Assembly (NCBI GenBank): GCA_942492735.1
Contig: OW818648.1
Location: 744,001-808,000 of the forward strand
DNA from: Sporobacter sp942492735
GTDB lineage: Bacteria; Bacillota; Clostridia; Oscillospirales; Oscillospiraceae
Length of the DNA: 64,000 bases
Direction of reading: 5' to 3'
Shown: in pieces, positions 1 to 8,048 of the stretch
How positions within the stretch are numbered: position 1 is the first letter of the stretch
Layout: each line of letters starts with the position of its first letter
Made by a program: the position numbers and the translations under genes
Notes under the pieces: model-generated
What the model was told of the DNA's origin: nothing
Databases searched by the model: none
Seen by the model: only the letters and a program-made list of their open reading frames with translations

Positions 1-67
1 TAAAATCATCATACTAATCCTTATATCCCCTAATTTGTTCCATAATACAGCATGATATCATGAATTG

Positions 68-745
68 TCAAATAGAAGGTTGGCGGTTGTCCGATTTGCT
101 GGCAATATTTTGGCACAGTATATAAAACAGGATATAGCTCCCTAACGTATATGCGGCAAAAAGCAGCGAGAAGATGATCGAAAACGCGCCTAATTCCTCT
201 TTGATCCTCGTGAGCATATAGAATGGCCTTAAAACATCCCAGGAATTAAAGCGCAGAATTCTACCGATATAAATGGCGAATCCGCTGAGCGCAGAAGTGA
301 CGAATATTGCTGTATAAGCGATTTTTTTACCTTTATACTTGAGAAATAACATGTGCATTTCATAAAAAGACTTCAGTCCCATCAGCGAGCCGAGCAGGAC
401 CCCGAAGGCAATATAAATGAGCTTCGCCCATGATAAAACATCCGTTGTATACCCGTTATTCACGAAATAAGCGGTGTTGCCGAAATAAATCAAGTCTGTG
501 GTCATATACGGCGCGTTGGGGAAAAACAAAAGCCAAAGAAGGGCAAGTATAACAACAACACCCTTTTTTCGGATCTCGCGTGTCAGGTACTTGCCGAGCA
601 TACGGGCGAAAAGCAGCGGCAGAAAAGCTAAGAAAGCATTCCACACAAAAAACAGATTGCCAGTCTCCGTGGTGCAAAGAACGATGATCAGCCCGAATAA
701 CAGATAGGCAAGAAAACAAATACCGAGCTCCAGATACATCTTCAT
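68..745 (-). CDS. DUF1361 family integral membrane protein
   Basis: This 225-residue protein is almost entirely hydrophobic, with about six predicted membrane segments near residues 7-24, 31-50, 62-76, 107-123, 143-163 and 188-213. The loop motif FPNAPYMTTDL at about residues 75-85, followed by a charged helix and the later RFNSWDVL motif, is characteristic of the DUF1361 family. Members are uncharacterised bacterial membrane proteins, so no activity can be assigned. It lies 59 nt downstream of the UDP-GlcNAc 2-epimerase gene on the same strand and may be co-transcribed with it, which would hint at an envelope role, but that is inference only. The start ATG at 745 opens directly on a hydrophobic segment. 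Confidence 0.8.
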   Translation of the reverse strand: MKMYLELGICFLAYLLFGLIIVLCTTETGNLFFVWNAFLAFLPLLFARMLGKYLTREIRKKGVVVILALLWLLFFPNAPYMTTDLIYFGNTAYFVNNGYTTDVLSWAKLIYIAFGVLLGSLMGLKSFYEMHMLFLKYKGKKIAYTAIFVTSALSGFAIYIGRILRFNSWDVLRPFYMLTRIKEELGAFSIIFSLLFAAYTLGSYILFYILCQNIASKSDNRQPSI

Positions 746-804
746 TTTATATATTCTCCAATGATTGTTACTGAGGAATTCTCGGATATCATACTTTCTA
801 TCCT

Positions 805-1902
805 TTATAATCTCTCTTCCAAGATATCGGCGATGCGTTTTGACGCCAGCCCATCACCGTACGGATTCGAGGCCTTGCTCATCGCATTATAAGCAGCTTT
901 ATCGACAAGCAGCGTTCTAAATTCGCGGTAGATGACGTCTTCGTCCGTGCCCGTGAGCTTGAGTGTCCCGGCGGCGACGCCTTCCGGTCGCTCCGTTGTA
1001 TCACGCAGGACAAGGACAGGCTTTCCGAGCGAGGGCGCTTCCTCCTGAATACCGCCGCTGTCTGTCAAAATGATATATGACCGTGAGAGGAAGTTGTGAA
1101 AATCAAGAACATCGAGCGGTTCAATCAGATGCACGCGCTCATGACCGCCGAGCACATCCGACGCCGCATCGCGGACGACGGGATTCATATGGACAGGGTA
1201 GATGACCTTGATATCAGGAAATTCGTCGACGATCCGCCGGATTGCGCCGAATATTCGGCGCATGGGCTCGCCGAGATTCTCACGCCTGTGCGCTGTGAGC
1301 ATCACGAGGCGGCTGCCTTTAGCCCAGTCAAGCTCCGGATGGCTGTAATCAGCGCAAACCGTTGTTTTTAAGGCGTCGATGGCCGTATTTCCTGTGACGA
1401 AAATCGTCTCCGATGCTTTACCTTCTTTTATGAGATTCGCTTTCGAGACGTCTGTCGGCGCAAATAAAAAGCGCGAGACGATATCGACGGCCTGGCGGTT
1501 GAATTCCTCCGGATACGGGGACGTGATGTCATACGTCCGTAGACCAGCCTCGACATGACCGACAGGAATGTTCAGATAAAAACAGGCCAAGCTTGCTGCA
1601 AACGTCGTCGTCGTGTCACCGTGCACGAGCACAACATCGGGGCACGTCTGTTCCAGAATGAGCTGCATGCCCCGCATAACCTTTTCGGTGATGTCAAACA
1701 GCGTCTGCTTCTCCTGCATAATAGACAGGTCGTAATCCGGTGTGACATTAAAGGCGTCAAGCACCTGACTGAGCATCTGCCTGTGCTGCCCTGTCACACA
1801 GACGAGCGTCTCAACATTTTTTCTGGCCTTCAGTTCAAGGACAAGCGGACACATTTTGATGGCCTCCGGCCTTGTGCCGAAAACAAGCATAATTTTTTTC
1901 AT
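805..1902 (-). CDS. wecB: UDP-N-acetylglucosamine 2-epimerase (non-hydrolysing)
   Basis: The cytoplasmic enzyme interconverts UDP-GlcNAc and UDP-ManNAc, the precursor of ManNAc-containing wall polymers. The 365-residue protein has the family motifs in order: GTRPEAIKM near the N-terminus, HGDTTTT (about residue 93), HVEAGLRT (about 115), PEEFNRQ (about 130), TAHRRENLG (about 212) and the UDP-binding SGGIQEE followed by DTTERPEG. Asp, Glu and His residues known to be catalytic in the E. coli enzyme are present. I chose the ATG at 1902 rather than an upstream in-frame ATG at 1941 because GAGG lies 8 nt before it and because the longer form would run through an intrinsic terminator. A DUF1361 membrane protein follows on the same strand. 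Confidence 0.93.
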   Translation of the reverse strand: MKKIMLVFGTRPEAIKMCPLVLELKARKNVETLVCVTGQHRQMLSQVLDAFNVTPDYDLSIMQEKQTLFDITEKVMRGMQLILEQTCPDVVLVHGDTTTTFAASLACFYLNIPVGHVEAGLRTYDITSPYPEEFNRQAVDIVSRFLFAPTDVSKANLIKEGKASETIFVTGNTAIDALKTTVCADYSHPELDWAKGSRLVMLTAHRRENLGEPMRRIFGAIRRIVDEFPDIKVIYPVHMNPVVRDAASDVLGGHERVHLIEPLDVLDFHNFLSRSYIILTDSGGIQEEAPSLGKPVLVLRDTTERPEGVAAGTLKLTGTDEDVIYREFRTLLVDKAAYNAMSKASNPYGDGLASKRIADILEERL

Positions 1903-1921
1903 TCGTGACCTCGGTTTCATT

Positions 1922-1976
1922 AAAAAACGGACGGTTATCAAAGAAGTTACTTAAGTAAATTCTTTGATAATGTCCG
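1922..1976 (-). terminator. Intrinsic terminator behind mtaD-ahcY, directly upstream of wecB
   Basis: Positions 1928-1976 form a nearly perfect 49-nt palindrome: outer arms CGGAC/GTCCG, inner arms TTATCAAAGAA/TTCTTTGATAA, and a central TTACTTAAGTAA. On the minus strand it is followed by a run of six T residues (1922-1927). It therefore fits a rho-independent terminator for the mtaD-ahcY transcript. It ends only about 20 nt before the wecB start, so wecB must be expressed by read-through, attenuation or a promoter inside the hairpin. Confidence 0.8.
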
Positions 1977-2006
1977 CCGTCATATTTGGCGGCCATGCTG
2001 TTTTTC

Positions 2007-2037
2007 CATAGCGTGAAAACGTCGTTTTCACGCTATG
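2007..2037. repeat. Perfect 14-bp hairpin overlapping the ahcY stop codon
   Basis: The arms CATAGCGTGAAAAC and GTTTTCACGCTATG are separated by three bases and include the ahcY stop codon. There is no T-run next to it on the minus strand, so it is not a complete terminator by itself; it may stabilise the 3' end of the mRNA or act with the terminator about 30 nt further on. Confidence 0.55.
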
Positions 2038-3292
2038 CGCCCCAGCTGCTGAGATAGATCTGCTGCTCCGCCGTCAGGCTGTCAATCATCAGCCCACAAG
2101 CCTCAAGCTTTTTCAAGGCGACAGCCGTATCGATCTCCTCTGGTACGGGAACAACGCCAACGTTAAGCTGTCCTCTGTGATCGACGAGATATTTGGCCGA
2201 GAGCGCCTGGATCGCAAAGCTCATATCCATGATTTCCACCGGATGCCCGTCGCCGGCCGCCAGATTGACAAGGCGGCCTTCGCCAAGAACAAAGAGCATT
2301 TTGCCGTTATCCAACGTATACCCCATGATGTTTGGTTTTTGCTCTTCACGTTTTTTTGTGTGCGTATCCAGATAGTTAACATCGACTTCGACATTGAAAT
2401 GACCGGCGTTGCATAGAACAGCGCCGTCCTTCATCACATCGAAATGTTCTTTTGTGATGATATCACGGCAGCCGGTTGCTGTGATGAAAAGCTCGCCTAT
2501 TTTGGCGGCTTCCATCATCGTCATCACGTCAAATCCGTCCATCATGGCCTCTAATGCCTTAACCGGATCAACTTCGGTAACGATCACGCGCGCGCCAAAC
2601 CCTTTGGCACGCATCGCAATGCCCTTGCCGCACCAGCCGTAGCCCGCGATGACGACATATTTGCTAGCAACAATGAGGTTGGTCGTCCGGTTGATGCTAT
2701 CCCACACCGACTGTCCCGTACCATATCGGTTATCGAAAAGATATTTACATTTGGCGTTATTGACGGTGATCATCGGAAATTTCAGCGAGCCCTCATGTGC
2801 CATCGCGTTTAAACGCAATACGCCCGTTGTCGTCTCTTCACAGCCGCCGATGATATTTGGGATCAGATGCGGCAGCCTCGTATGAATGAGATTCACGAGG
2901 TCGCCGCCGTCGTCGATGATGATATTCGGACCGGATTCCAGCGCGGCCATCAGGTGACTCTCATATTCCTCCGCTGACGCCGCGTGCCACGCGTGGACAT
3001 CCATGCCGCGTGCAAGGCTATTCCCGACAGCGAGCGCCGCGGCGATGTCGTCCTGTGTCGACAGCGGATTAGATCCTGTCACATGCATTTCGGCGCCTGC
3101 GGCCTGCATAACACGGCAGAGGTTTGCTGTCTTCGCCTCCAAGTGAACGGAGAGCGTCACTTTCAGCCCTTTAAACGGTTTTGTTACGGATAGTTCTTTT
3201 TCGATACTACCCAGAAGCGGCATATTTCGCCGCGCCCACGCAATTTTCTTTTCGCCGGACGGCGCGAGCCGCGTATCTCTGATCTCACTCAT
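2033..3292 (-). CDS. ahcY: Adenosylhomocysteinase family protein (S-adenosyl/S-inosyl-homocysteine hydrolase)
   Basis: This NAD-dependent cytosolic enzyme of 419 residues splits S-adenosylhomocysteine, or a close analogue, to homocysteine plus a nucleoside. Visible family features are STQDD, DDGGDLVNL, CEETTTGV, the Lys/Asp pair before NRYG, the Rossmann motif GYGWCGKG (about 217-224), TATGCRDII, NAGHFNVEVD and AEGRLVNL-like EGRLVNLA. Unlike the vertebrate enzyme, the adenine-contact motif HMTVET reads HLEAKT, and the C-terminal KPDHYRY tail is absent (it ends at SSWGA). This resembles what I recall of the Thermotoga-type enzymes. Its ATG overlaps the stop of mtaD by 4 nt, so the two are translationally coupled; the coupling raises the possibility that S-inosylhomocysteine is the true substrate. 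Confidence 0.93.
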   Translation of the reverse strand: MSEIRDTRLAPSGEKKIAWARRNMPLLGSIEKELSVTKPFKGLKVTLSVHLEAKTANLCRVMQAAGAEMHVTGSNPLSTQDDIAAALAVGNSLARGMDVHAWHAASAEEYESHLMAALESGPNIIIDDGGDLVNLIHTRLPHLIPNIIGGCEETTTGVLRLNAMAHEGSLKFPMITVNNAKCKYLFDNRYGTGQSVWDSINRTTNLIVASKYVVIAGYGWCGKGIAMRAKGFGARVIVTEVDPVKALEAMMDGFDVMTMMEAAKIGELFITATGCRDIITKEHFDVMKDGAVLCNAGHFNVEVDVNYLDTHTKKREEQKPNIMGYTLDNGKMLFVLGEGRLVNLAAGDGHPVEIMDMSFAIQALSAKYLVDHRGQLNVGVVPVPEEIDTAVALKKLEACGLMIDSLTAEQQIYLSSWGA

Positions 3293-4566
3293 CTTGTCCC
3301 AATCCTTTCACAAATCTTATGAACCTCAAACAGAGCTCTTTCCTTGTCAATCGTTGTAAACAACCCGTTTTCCATCACGATCCTGCCGCCGACCATAACT
3401 GTCTCGACCTCTGAGCCGTTGGCTGAATATGCCAGTGCGGCAATGGGGTCGTTCAGCGGCTGCATATTCGGCCGATCAAGGTCTAAAATAGAGAGGTCCG
3501 CTTTCATTCCTGTCTTAATTTCGCCGAGATTAGAAAGTCCAAGCGCCTTCGCACCGTTTTTTGTCGCCATATCAAACCCTTCCCGCGCGGTGATGGCCTG
3601 CGGGTCGCCTGATACGCCTTTATGGAGGATGGTGAGCAGACTGAGTTCTCTGAACATGTTGAGCGCGTTATTGCTTGACGCGCCGTCGGTTCCGACGGCG
3701 ACGTTGATACCGGCTCTCAAAAGCTTCGGAACCGGTGCCACGCCATTGGCGAGCTTTAAGTTGCTGACGGGGTTCGTTACCACATGGACACCGCGCTTTG
3801 CCAGCAGGGCGATATCACTGTCCGCCAGATGAACACAGTGTGCCGCGATTGTTTTATCCGTCAGTAGACCGGTTTTATCCATGAGCTCCGTCGGCGTGCA
3901 GCTGTAACCGGCGCGTATCGTCTCATTTTCACTCAGGCTTTCCGAGATGTGCGTGTGAATCCGTACACCAAGTCGCTTAGCCTCTCCCGCCACCTGTGCC
4001 TGATAGCTTTCGTCACAGGAATACGGCGCGTGCGGCGCAAGCGAGAAGGTGATGTTCTCGATATCCTTCCATTTCTCCATTTCAGCAAAAGCCTCATTCA
4101 GTCGCTTCTGTCCGCCTTCGACATTGTCCTTATCGCCGACGAGACCGCGCGATAAGACGGCGCGCATCCCCGCGTCGGTCGCAGCGCGAGCCGACACATT
4201 TGTCATTGGGTACATATCGTTGAACGTTGTCGTACCGGTTGACAGCATCTCCATAATGCCAAGTAATGTGCCCCAGTAGCAGTCCTCGGATGTGAGTTTA
4301 TCTTCCAACGGTAAGATTCTGCCGAAAAGCCAGTCGTTGAATGTCAGGTCATCTGCGCAGTTGCGAAAAATTGTCATATAGACATGCGTATGCGTGTTAA
4401 TCAGCCCCGGGATGAGCATCCTCCCCGAACCCAGAATCGTTTTATTCGCCTTGAAGTCCGGCGCAATTTCACCGACCGCTGTTATAACGCCATTATCAAC
4501 GCAGACAGAGCAAACTTTAGCGCCGTCCGGCAAAACGGCAAGGATATCCCGGATCAATATTTTCAT
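3289..4566 (-). CDS. mtaD: 5-methylthioadenosine/S-adenosylhomocysteine deaminase
   Basis: This amidohydrolase-superfamily deaminase of 425 residues is predicted to convert S-adenosylhomocysteine and/or methylthioadenosine to the inosyl derivative with release of ammonia. Metal-ligand motifs are seen in order: LINTHTHVYM (about 57-66), SLAPHAPYSCD and THISES in the middle, AAHCVHL, and GTDGASSNN (about 295). The C-terminal composite beta domain carries GEIKTGMKADLSILDLD and the closing VMVGGRIVMENG, as is usual for this family. The ATG at 4566 is preceded by GGGAGG at good distance. It is the first gene of a two-gene operon with ahcY. Related guanine or cytosine deaminases are an alternative, but the ahcY neighbour strongly favours the SAH/MTA assignment. 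Confidence 0.88.
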   Translation of the reverse strand: MKILIRDILAVLPDGAKVCSVCVDNGVITAVGEIAPDFKANKTILGSGRMLIPGLINTHTHVYMTIFRNCADDLTFNDWLFGRILPLEDKLTSEDCYWGTLLGIMEMLSTGTTTFNDMYPMTNVSARAATDAGMRAVLSRGLVGDKDNVEGGQKRLNEAFAEMEKWKDIENITFSLAPHAPYSCDESYQAQVAGEAKRLGVRIHTHISESLSENETIRAGYSCTPTELMDKTGLLTDKTIAAHCVHLADSDIALLAKRGVHVVTNPVSNLKLANGVAPVPKLLRAGINVAVGTDGASSNNALNMFRELSLLTILHKGVSGDPQAITAREGFDMATKNGAKALGLSNLGEIKTGMKADLSILDLDRPNMQPLNDPIAALAYSANGSEVETVMVGGRIVMENGLFTTIDKERALFEVHKICERIGTR

Positions 4567-4730
4567 GAAAGCCTCCCGGATTGAAAGTAAAATACTGTAT
4601 TTTTATCAAATATATCATTTCCGGGCATATATTACAACCTTAAAGCAGATTGCATACGCGAAATCCGATGCTTTATTCTTTGCTTGCCATGCGTAAAATG
4701 TATGAACAACAGGCGCCAATTCAACGAATA

Positions 4731-4803
4731 AAGATTCTTCGCCTAACGGCTCAGAATGACAGGATGCTGTCATTCTGAGGGGCTAAAAGCCCCGAAGAAT
4801 CTT
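4731..4803. repeat. Imperfect long inverted repeat, AAGATTCTTCG type
   Basis: An intergenic 73-nt foldback begins with AAGATTCTTCG, has central arms CAGAATGACAG and CTGTCATTCTGAG, and ends with CGAAGAATCTT. It sits in the 272-nt gap between mtaD and the small gene downstream of spoIIE. The rest of that gap is AT-rich with no gene. Closely similar AAGATTCTTCG...TCAGAATGACA elements are, from memory, scattered through many clostridial genomes; no transposase accompanies it. Confidence 0.7.
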
Positions 4804-4838
4804 GTGTTTACAGGATGCTTCTTATCAGGAAACGGAAC

Positions 4839-5120
4839 CTAAAAGATATATTGGGTGAAAATCCAGACCAGAGCTGTGAAGGCTGCCCCAAAAGCGGCAA
4901 AGGCAGGAGCGGGCAGTTTTGAAAACCGGCCTTTTTTAAGATGGAAGCGAACGTAATTATCCGCAACCTGCTGCGCCTGCTTGATGAGCTCGTCACTCGT
5001 CACACCCCCCGCACGCAGTGCATCTTCTCTAACAATGAAAATGGCCTCGTCAAAAAGATGAAGGTCGGGAGACTTGATGACGATGACGCGACGGCAGACC
5101 CCTTTAACCACGTTTATCAC
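4839..5120 (-). CDS. Small conserved-looking protein with C-terminal membrane segment
   Basis: I do not recognise a named family. The 93-residue protein has a basic N-terminal part (VVKGVCRRVIVIKSP), an amphipathic middle with EAIFIVREDAL and an acidic/glutamine-rich helix, and a single hydrophobic segment at about residues 70-90, ending in QYIF. This looks like a tail-anchored small membrane protein. It follows spoIIE by 94 nt on the same strand and could be part of its transcript. The frame begins with GTG at 5120 immediately after AGGGGT; the in-frame GTG at 5111 has better ribosome-binding spacing and may be the real start. Codon use matches the neighbouring genes, which is why I keep it. 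Confidence 0.6.
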   Translation of the reverse strand: MINVVKGVCRRVIVIKSPDLHLFDEAIFIVREDALRAGGVTSDELIKQAQQVADNYVRFHLKKGRFSKLPAPAFAAFGAAFTALVWIFTQYIF

Positions 5121-5214
5121 ACCCCTAGACGATTTGTTAAAATTTTGCCCGTTTAGGTGGTGGAATATACAGGAAAACCGTCCTGGACATTTACTGCTGA
5201 TCGCTCGTCCGCAG

Positions 5215-7566
5215 TTAAGTCCTATCCGCGACGAATATGGTGATGACCGTCATATCGTCCTCCGCGCCGTTTTTTGCGATCGCTGTATCAATTATTGAGC
5301 TTGCCAATTCCCTTGGTTCATCTCCGACAAATTTGGAGATCGTATCACAAAGCCAAGCATCCTCAAGTCCAACCGTGACGCCGTCGCTCACGATGACGGC
5401 GATAGAGCCGGACCGGAGTTCCATTTTTAGCTGGTCTGGCGCGTCATGCGGCGGAACGCCAAGCCCGGCTGCTAAGCTCTTGCCCTTAATACGGCGGACA
5501 GTACTGCCGTATTTGAGATATGATGGGGCTGCCCCGTACTTGAACATGCGCGCCGAGCCTGTAAAGAGATTGATGCAGACAAGATCGACGGTAGCGCAGC
5601 CCGTATCGTCTTCATTTTTCAGCAGCATCAAATCGTTAAGCATCCGAACAGCTGTTTCAGGCGCGACACCAGCACGCAAGAAACGTTCAAGAATTCGCAC
5701 GGCGTCGCTCGAGTAGCGCGCGGCATGGTTGCCGGACCCCATTCCGTCAGATAATATGACATAGAGAATGCCCTCGTCCGTTTTAAAATAGGCACCTCTG
5801 TCGCCGCTCTGCTCTTTCTCATTTTTCTTTTTGCAAGCGATGCCCACAGATGCCGACAGCGGTTCGGCTTCCAGAAGGAAAATCCGGTCGGGTGCCGATT
5901 CACTGTCAACGGTACACAGCCTGACATTGAAGACGGCTGACAGCTTTTCCAGATAATCCGGGCTTTTTTTGAGCGCGCTGAAGTTCGCGCCGAATATTTC
6001 CGCGTGCAGCCTGCCGCTGCGGTCGCGAAACACAGCTGTTTCCGCCTGAATACTCAGGCTGCGCAGATACTTCCGCAGCCTGCTTTCGAGCTCCGGCTCA
6101 AAGCTTGTCCCACCGCCCAACTCCTCCGATATGCCGCTGAGGATGGCTGATATATCGGCATACTGATTGAACGCGGCGCTTTGGTTCTCCTTCAGCCGTT
6201 TCTTATACTGCCGGCGGTACAGCAATGATTTGAGCTCATTATTGACGGCGCATGTAAATTCCGGAAGATTGATGCATGCTCTTTGAAAATGATCTGGCAG
6301 ATCCGATTCAAGAAGGCTCCCGCGGCCAAGCATAACGGACGACGCATTGTTCATGGCGTCTACGGTCGCCTGATAATCAAGATGCCAGCACTTTGCCGTC
6401 TTGGCGCAGTCAAGGCATGTACGGTCGGCCGCTTTATCAAAAACCGCTGCCACATCATCGTCATTACTTTCGTTGCCAAAGGCCGTCTTGACCGTCTCGA
6501 AAAGATCGCGGAAGGCCAGCGCCGTCTGGTCAACACGGTTTTTTGTATATTCTCGCGCCTTAAAAACGCCGTGACCCGAGCCTGTCCCCGGCAGCAGAAC
6601 TGAAAGCCGCGCCATGAAAGACGACGGTAAAACCACAAAGGTGACAGAGGCAATGAACACTTCATAAAGTATTGCCGGTACACCCGCATTCCCGATGGAT
6701 ACTGCCGCGACCGCGGCGTCAACAAGAATATAGGAAAGCGCGAAAACAAAGCGGCTTTGTTTCGAAAATATTCCTGAAATCATCCCCGCCAGACCGTAGG
6801 CCATGCAGAAAATCGGCGCGCCGTTCGACGCGGCATCCATCGCAAGCCCCACAGAAATACCAGTGGCGCACCCCATGCCGACGCCGCCCTTGTACGCGGC
6901 AAGGAAAACAATGAGCGTCGCAGCCGTGCGCCCTATTGACACGGTATCAAAAACGATGAGTTGAGCGAGCGATATCAGGAGTGTTGAAATCAGTATTAAG
7001 ACGCTGACCGTATGGATAATCTCTGAGCCGTGCTCCAGATTGAACCGTCCGGACCACGGTGACAATGCAATTTTATAAAAGAATGCACAGCCTCCGGCCA
7101 AAACAGTATCAGTCACCAGCATCGCGATGGACGGAAGGCTCCAGCCGGCATTGAGCGCTGTGACCAAGCCGATACACGCCGTGACAAATGATGCCACCGC
7201 CGGCATGAACCAATTGCTTTGGTACACGGCGGTATCACGAAAGACAATGACAGCCGTGCAGACAATAACAGCGATGCATATGTATTTAATTGCCCAGAAA
7301 AAAGACCCGGCGAGCAAATACCCCGCAATCGCGCCTGAAAGCGACGCGATACTGCCCGAGCTCGAGCCGGCCGCCGCCGTGAACCCGACGGCAAACGGCG
7401 CAATCCCCGCGAAAATCTGCGAGCCTGAGAGCACAAATGATATCGCAAACCGGACGAACCATTCGGCCAAATGCGCTTTATCCGCCCTGCGCAGAGCAAC
7501 AGCACCCCTAACGGGTACTTCCGTTTTAATCTCAGACAGCCGCTGACGAATTTGATTTCCGATCAT
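5215..7566 (-). CDS. spoIIE: Stage II sporulation protein E, PP2C-family serine phosphatase
   Basis: SpoIIE sits at the polar septum and dephosphorylates the anti-anti-sigma factor SpoIIAA, activating sigma-F in the forespore. The 783-residue protein (B. subtilis: about 827) has a short basic N-terminus, about ten membrane segments between residues 30 and 325, a regulatory/oligomerisation region with a CLDCAKTAKCW cysteine cluster, and a C-terminal PPM/PP2C phosphatase domain with LSDGMGSG (about 605) and IVSDGVTVG (about 735), then the acidic metal motif EDDMTVITI. The ATG at 7566 has GAGGGGAC upstream. It stands alone apart from the small gene downstream, and it is the clearest proof that the organism belongs to the endospore-forming lineage. 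Confidence 0.96.
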   Translation of the reverse strand: MIGNQIRQRLSEIKTEVPVRGAVALRRADKAHLAEWFVRFAISFVLSGSQIFAGIAPFAVGFTAAAGSSSGSIASLSGAIAGYLLAGSFFWAIKYICIAVIVCTAVIVFRDTAVYQSNWFMPAVASFVTACIGLVTALNAGWSLPSIAMLVTDTVLAGGCAFFYKIALSPWSGRFNLEHGSEIIHTVSVLILISTLLISLAQLIVFDTVSIGRTAATLIVFLAAYKGGVGMGCATGISVGLAMDAASNGAPIFCMAYGLAGMISGIFSKQSRFVFALSYILVDAAVAAVSIGNAGVPAILYEVFIASVTFVVLPSSFMARLSVLLPGTGSGHGVFKAREYTKNRVDQTALAFRDLFETVKTAFGNESNDDDVAAVFDKAADRTCLDCAKTAKCWHLDYQATVDAMNNASSVMLGRGSLLESDLPDHFQRACINLPEFTCAVNNELKSLLYRRQYKKRLKENQSAAFNQYADISAILSGISEELGGGTSFEPELESRLRKYLRSLSIQAETAVFRDRSGRLHAEIFGANFSALKKSPDYLEKLSAVFNVRLCTVDSESAPDRIFLLEAEPLSASVGIACKKKNEKEQSGDRGAYFKTDEGILYVILSDGMGSGNHAARYSSDAVRILERFLRAGVAPETAVRMLNDLMLLKNEDDTGCATVDLVCINLFTGSARMFKYGAAPSYLKYGSTVRRIKGKSLAAGLGVPPHDAPDQLKMELRSGSIAVIVSDGVTVGLEDAWLCDTISKFVGDEPRELASSIIDTAIAKNGAEDDMTVITIFVADRT

Positions 7567-7877
7567 AAAAAAGTCCCCTCACCATAATGCATAAATTGCG
7601 TCCGGTCGTCATAAGATAGTAATTTAATTGTAGAAGAAGACTTTTAAAAATACGGTCATACCATGTCAGTCATCCGTGTAACATTGGGTCGGGAAATGCT
7701 TGGAAATGCTGAACAATCGGCAGATGTCCATCGTTGTTCAGCTAATCCTGGATCTGTTTTTTAGTTTACATAAAAATTGAAACACGCCAAAAAAAATGAC
7801 GGCCAATGGCCGCCACCACATGTTGTGGTTTAACAAATCATACACAATATTTAGTAAGGAATGGTTATCAGCCTCCC

Positions 7878-7932
7878 AAAAAACGGCAGCACACCGAAGG
7901 CGCGTCCAGACAAGACGCTCTCGGTGTGCTGC
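7878..7932 (-). terminator. Rho-independent terminator of htpG
   Basis: Perfect 12-bp arms GCAGCACACCGA (7886-7897) and TCGGTGTGCTGC (7921-7932) enclose a second stem GCGTC/GACGC. On the minus strand the stem is followed by CG and six T residues (7878-7883). It lies about 115 nt beyond the htpG stop codon, with a repeat pair in between. Confidence 0.8.
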
Positions 7933-7951
7933 TGATTATAAGTGTCAGTTT

Positions 7952-8027
7952 GTAGGGCAAGGGCTCTGCTCTTGCCGATTTTGTTACACGCGCGCCACAT
8001 GAGCTTGGCAAGAGCAGCGCCCTTGCC
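7952..8027. repeat. Inverted pair of GTAGGG-type palindromic repeats
   Basis: The first copy (7952-7976) starts with GTAGGG and is itself a palindrome built on GGCAAG/CTTGCC. The second copy (8007-8027) is the reverse complement of its core with one mismatch. It lies in the 3' untranslated region of htpG. Other members of the same design occur at 14420, 17048 and 51010. Confidence 0.7.
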
Positions 8028-8048
8028 AAGCTATGATTCACACGAAAA

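Larger units (their letters stand above)
7567..8048. other. 482-nt gene-free region between spoIIE and htpG, rich in foldbacks
   Basis: No credible gene is present. The region holds the spoIIE upstream sequence, a 9-bp inverted repeat GCTGAACAA/TTGTTCAGC at 7708-7742, short palindromes around 7803-7828, the htpG terminator (7878-7932) and a GTAGGG-type repeat pair (7952-8027). A 68-codon open frame at 7796-8002 runs through the terminator and repeats and is rejected. I could not identify a convincing sigma-A or Spo0A site for spoIIE. Confidence 0.7.

Noticed and set aside
1..67. Feature in the first 67 nt
   Set aside because: Only a short CATGATATCATG palindrome is visible, too small to call anything.
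3344..3832. 162-codon plus-strand frame opposite mtaD
   Set aside because: Shadow of mtaD codon bias; serine-rich composition typical of antisense frames.
7796..8002. 68-codon open frame in the spoIIE-htpG gap
   Set aside because: It runs through the htpG terminator and the GTAGGG-type repeat, has no ribosome-binding site and looks like translated repeat sequence.
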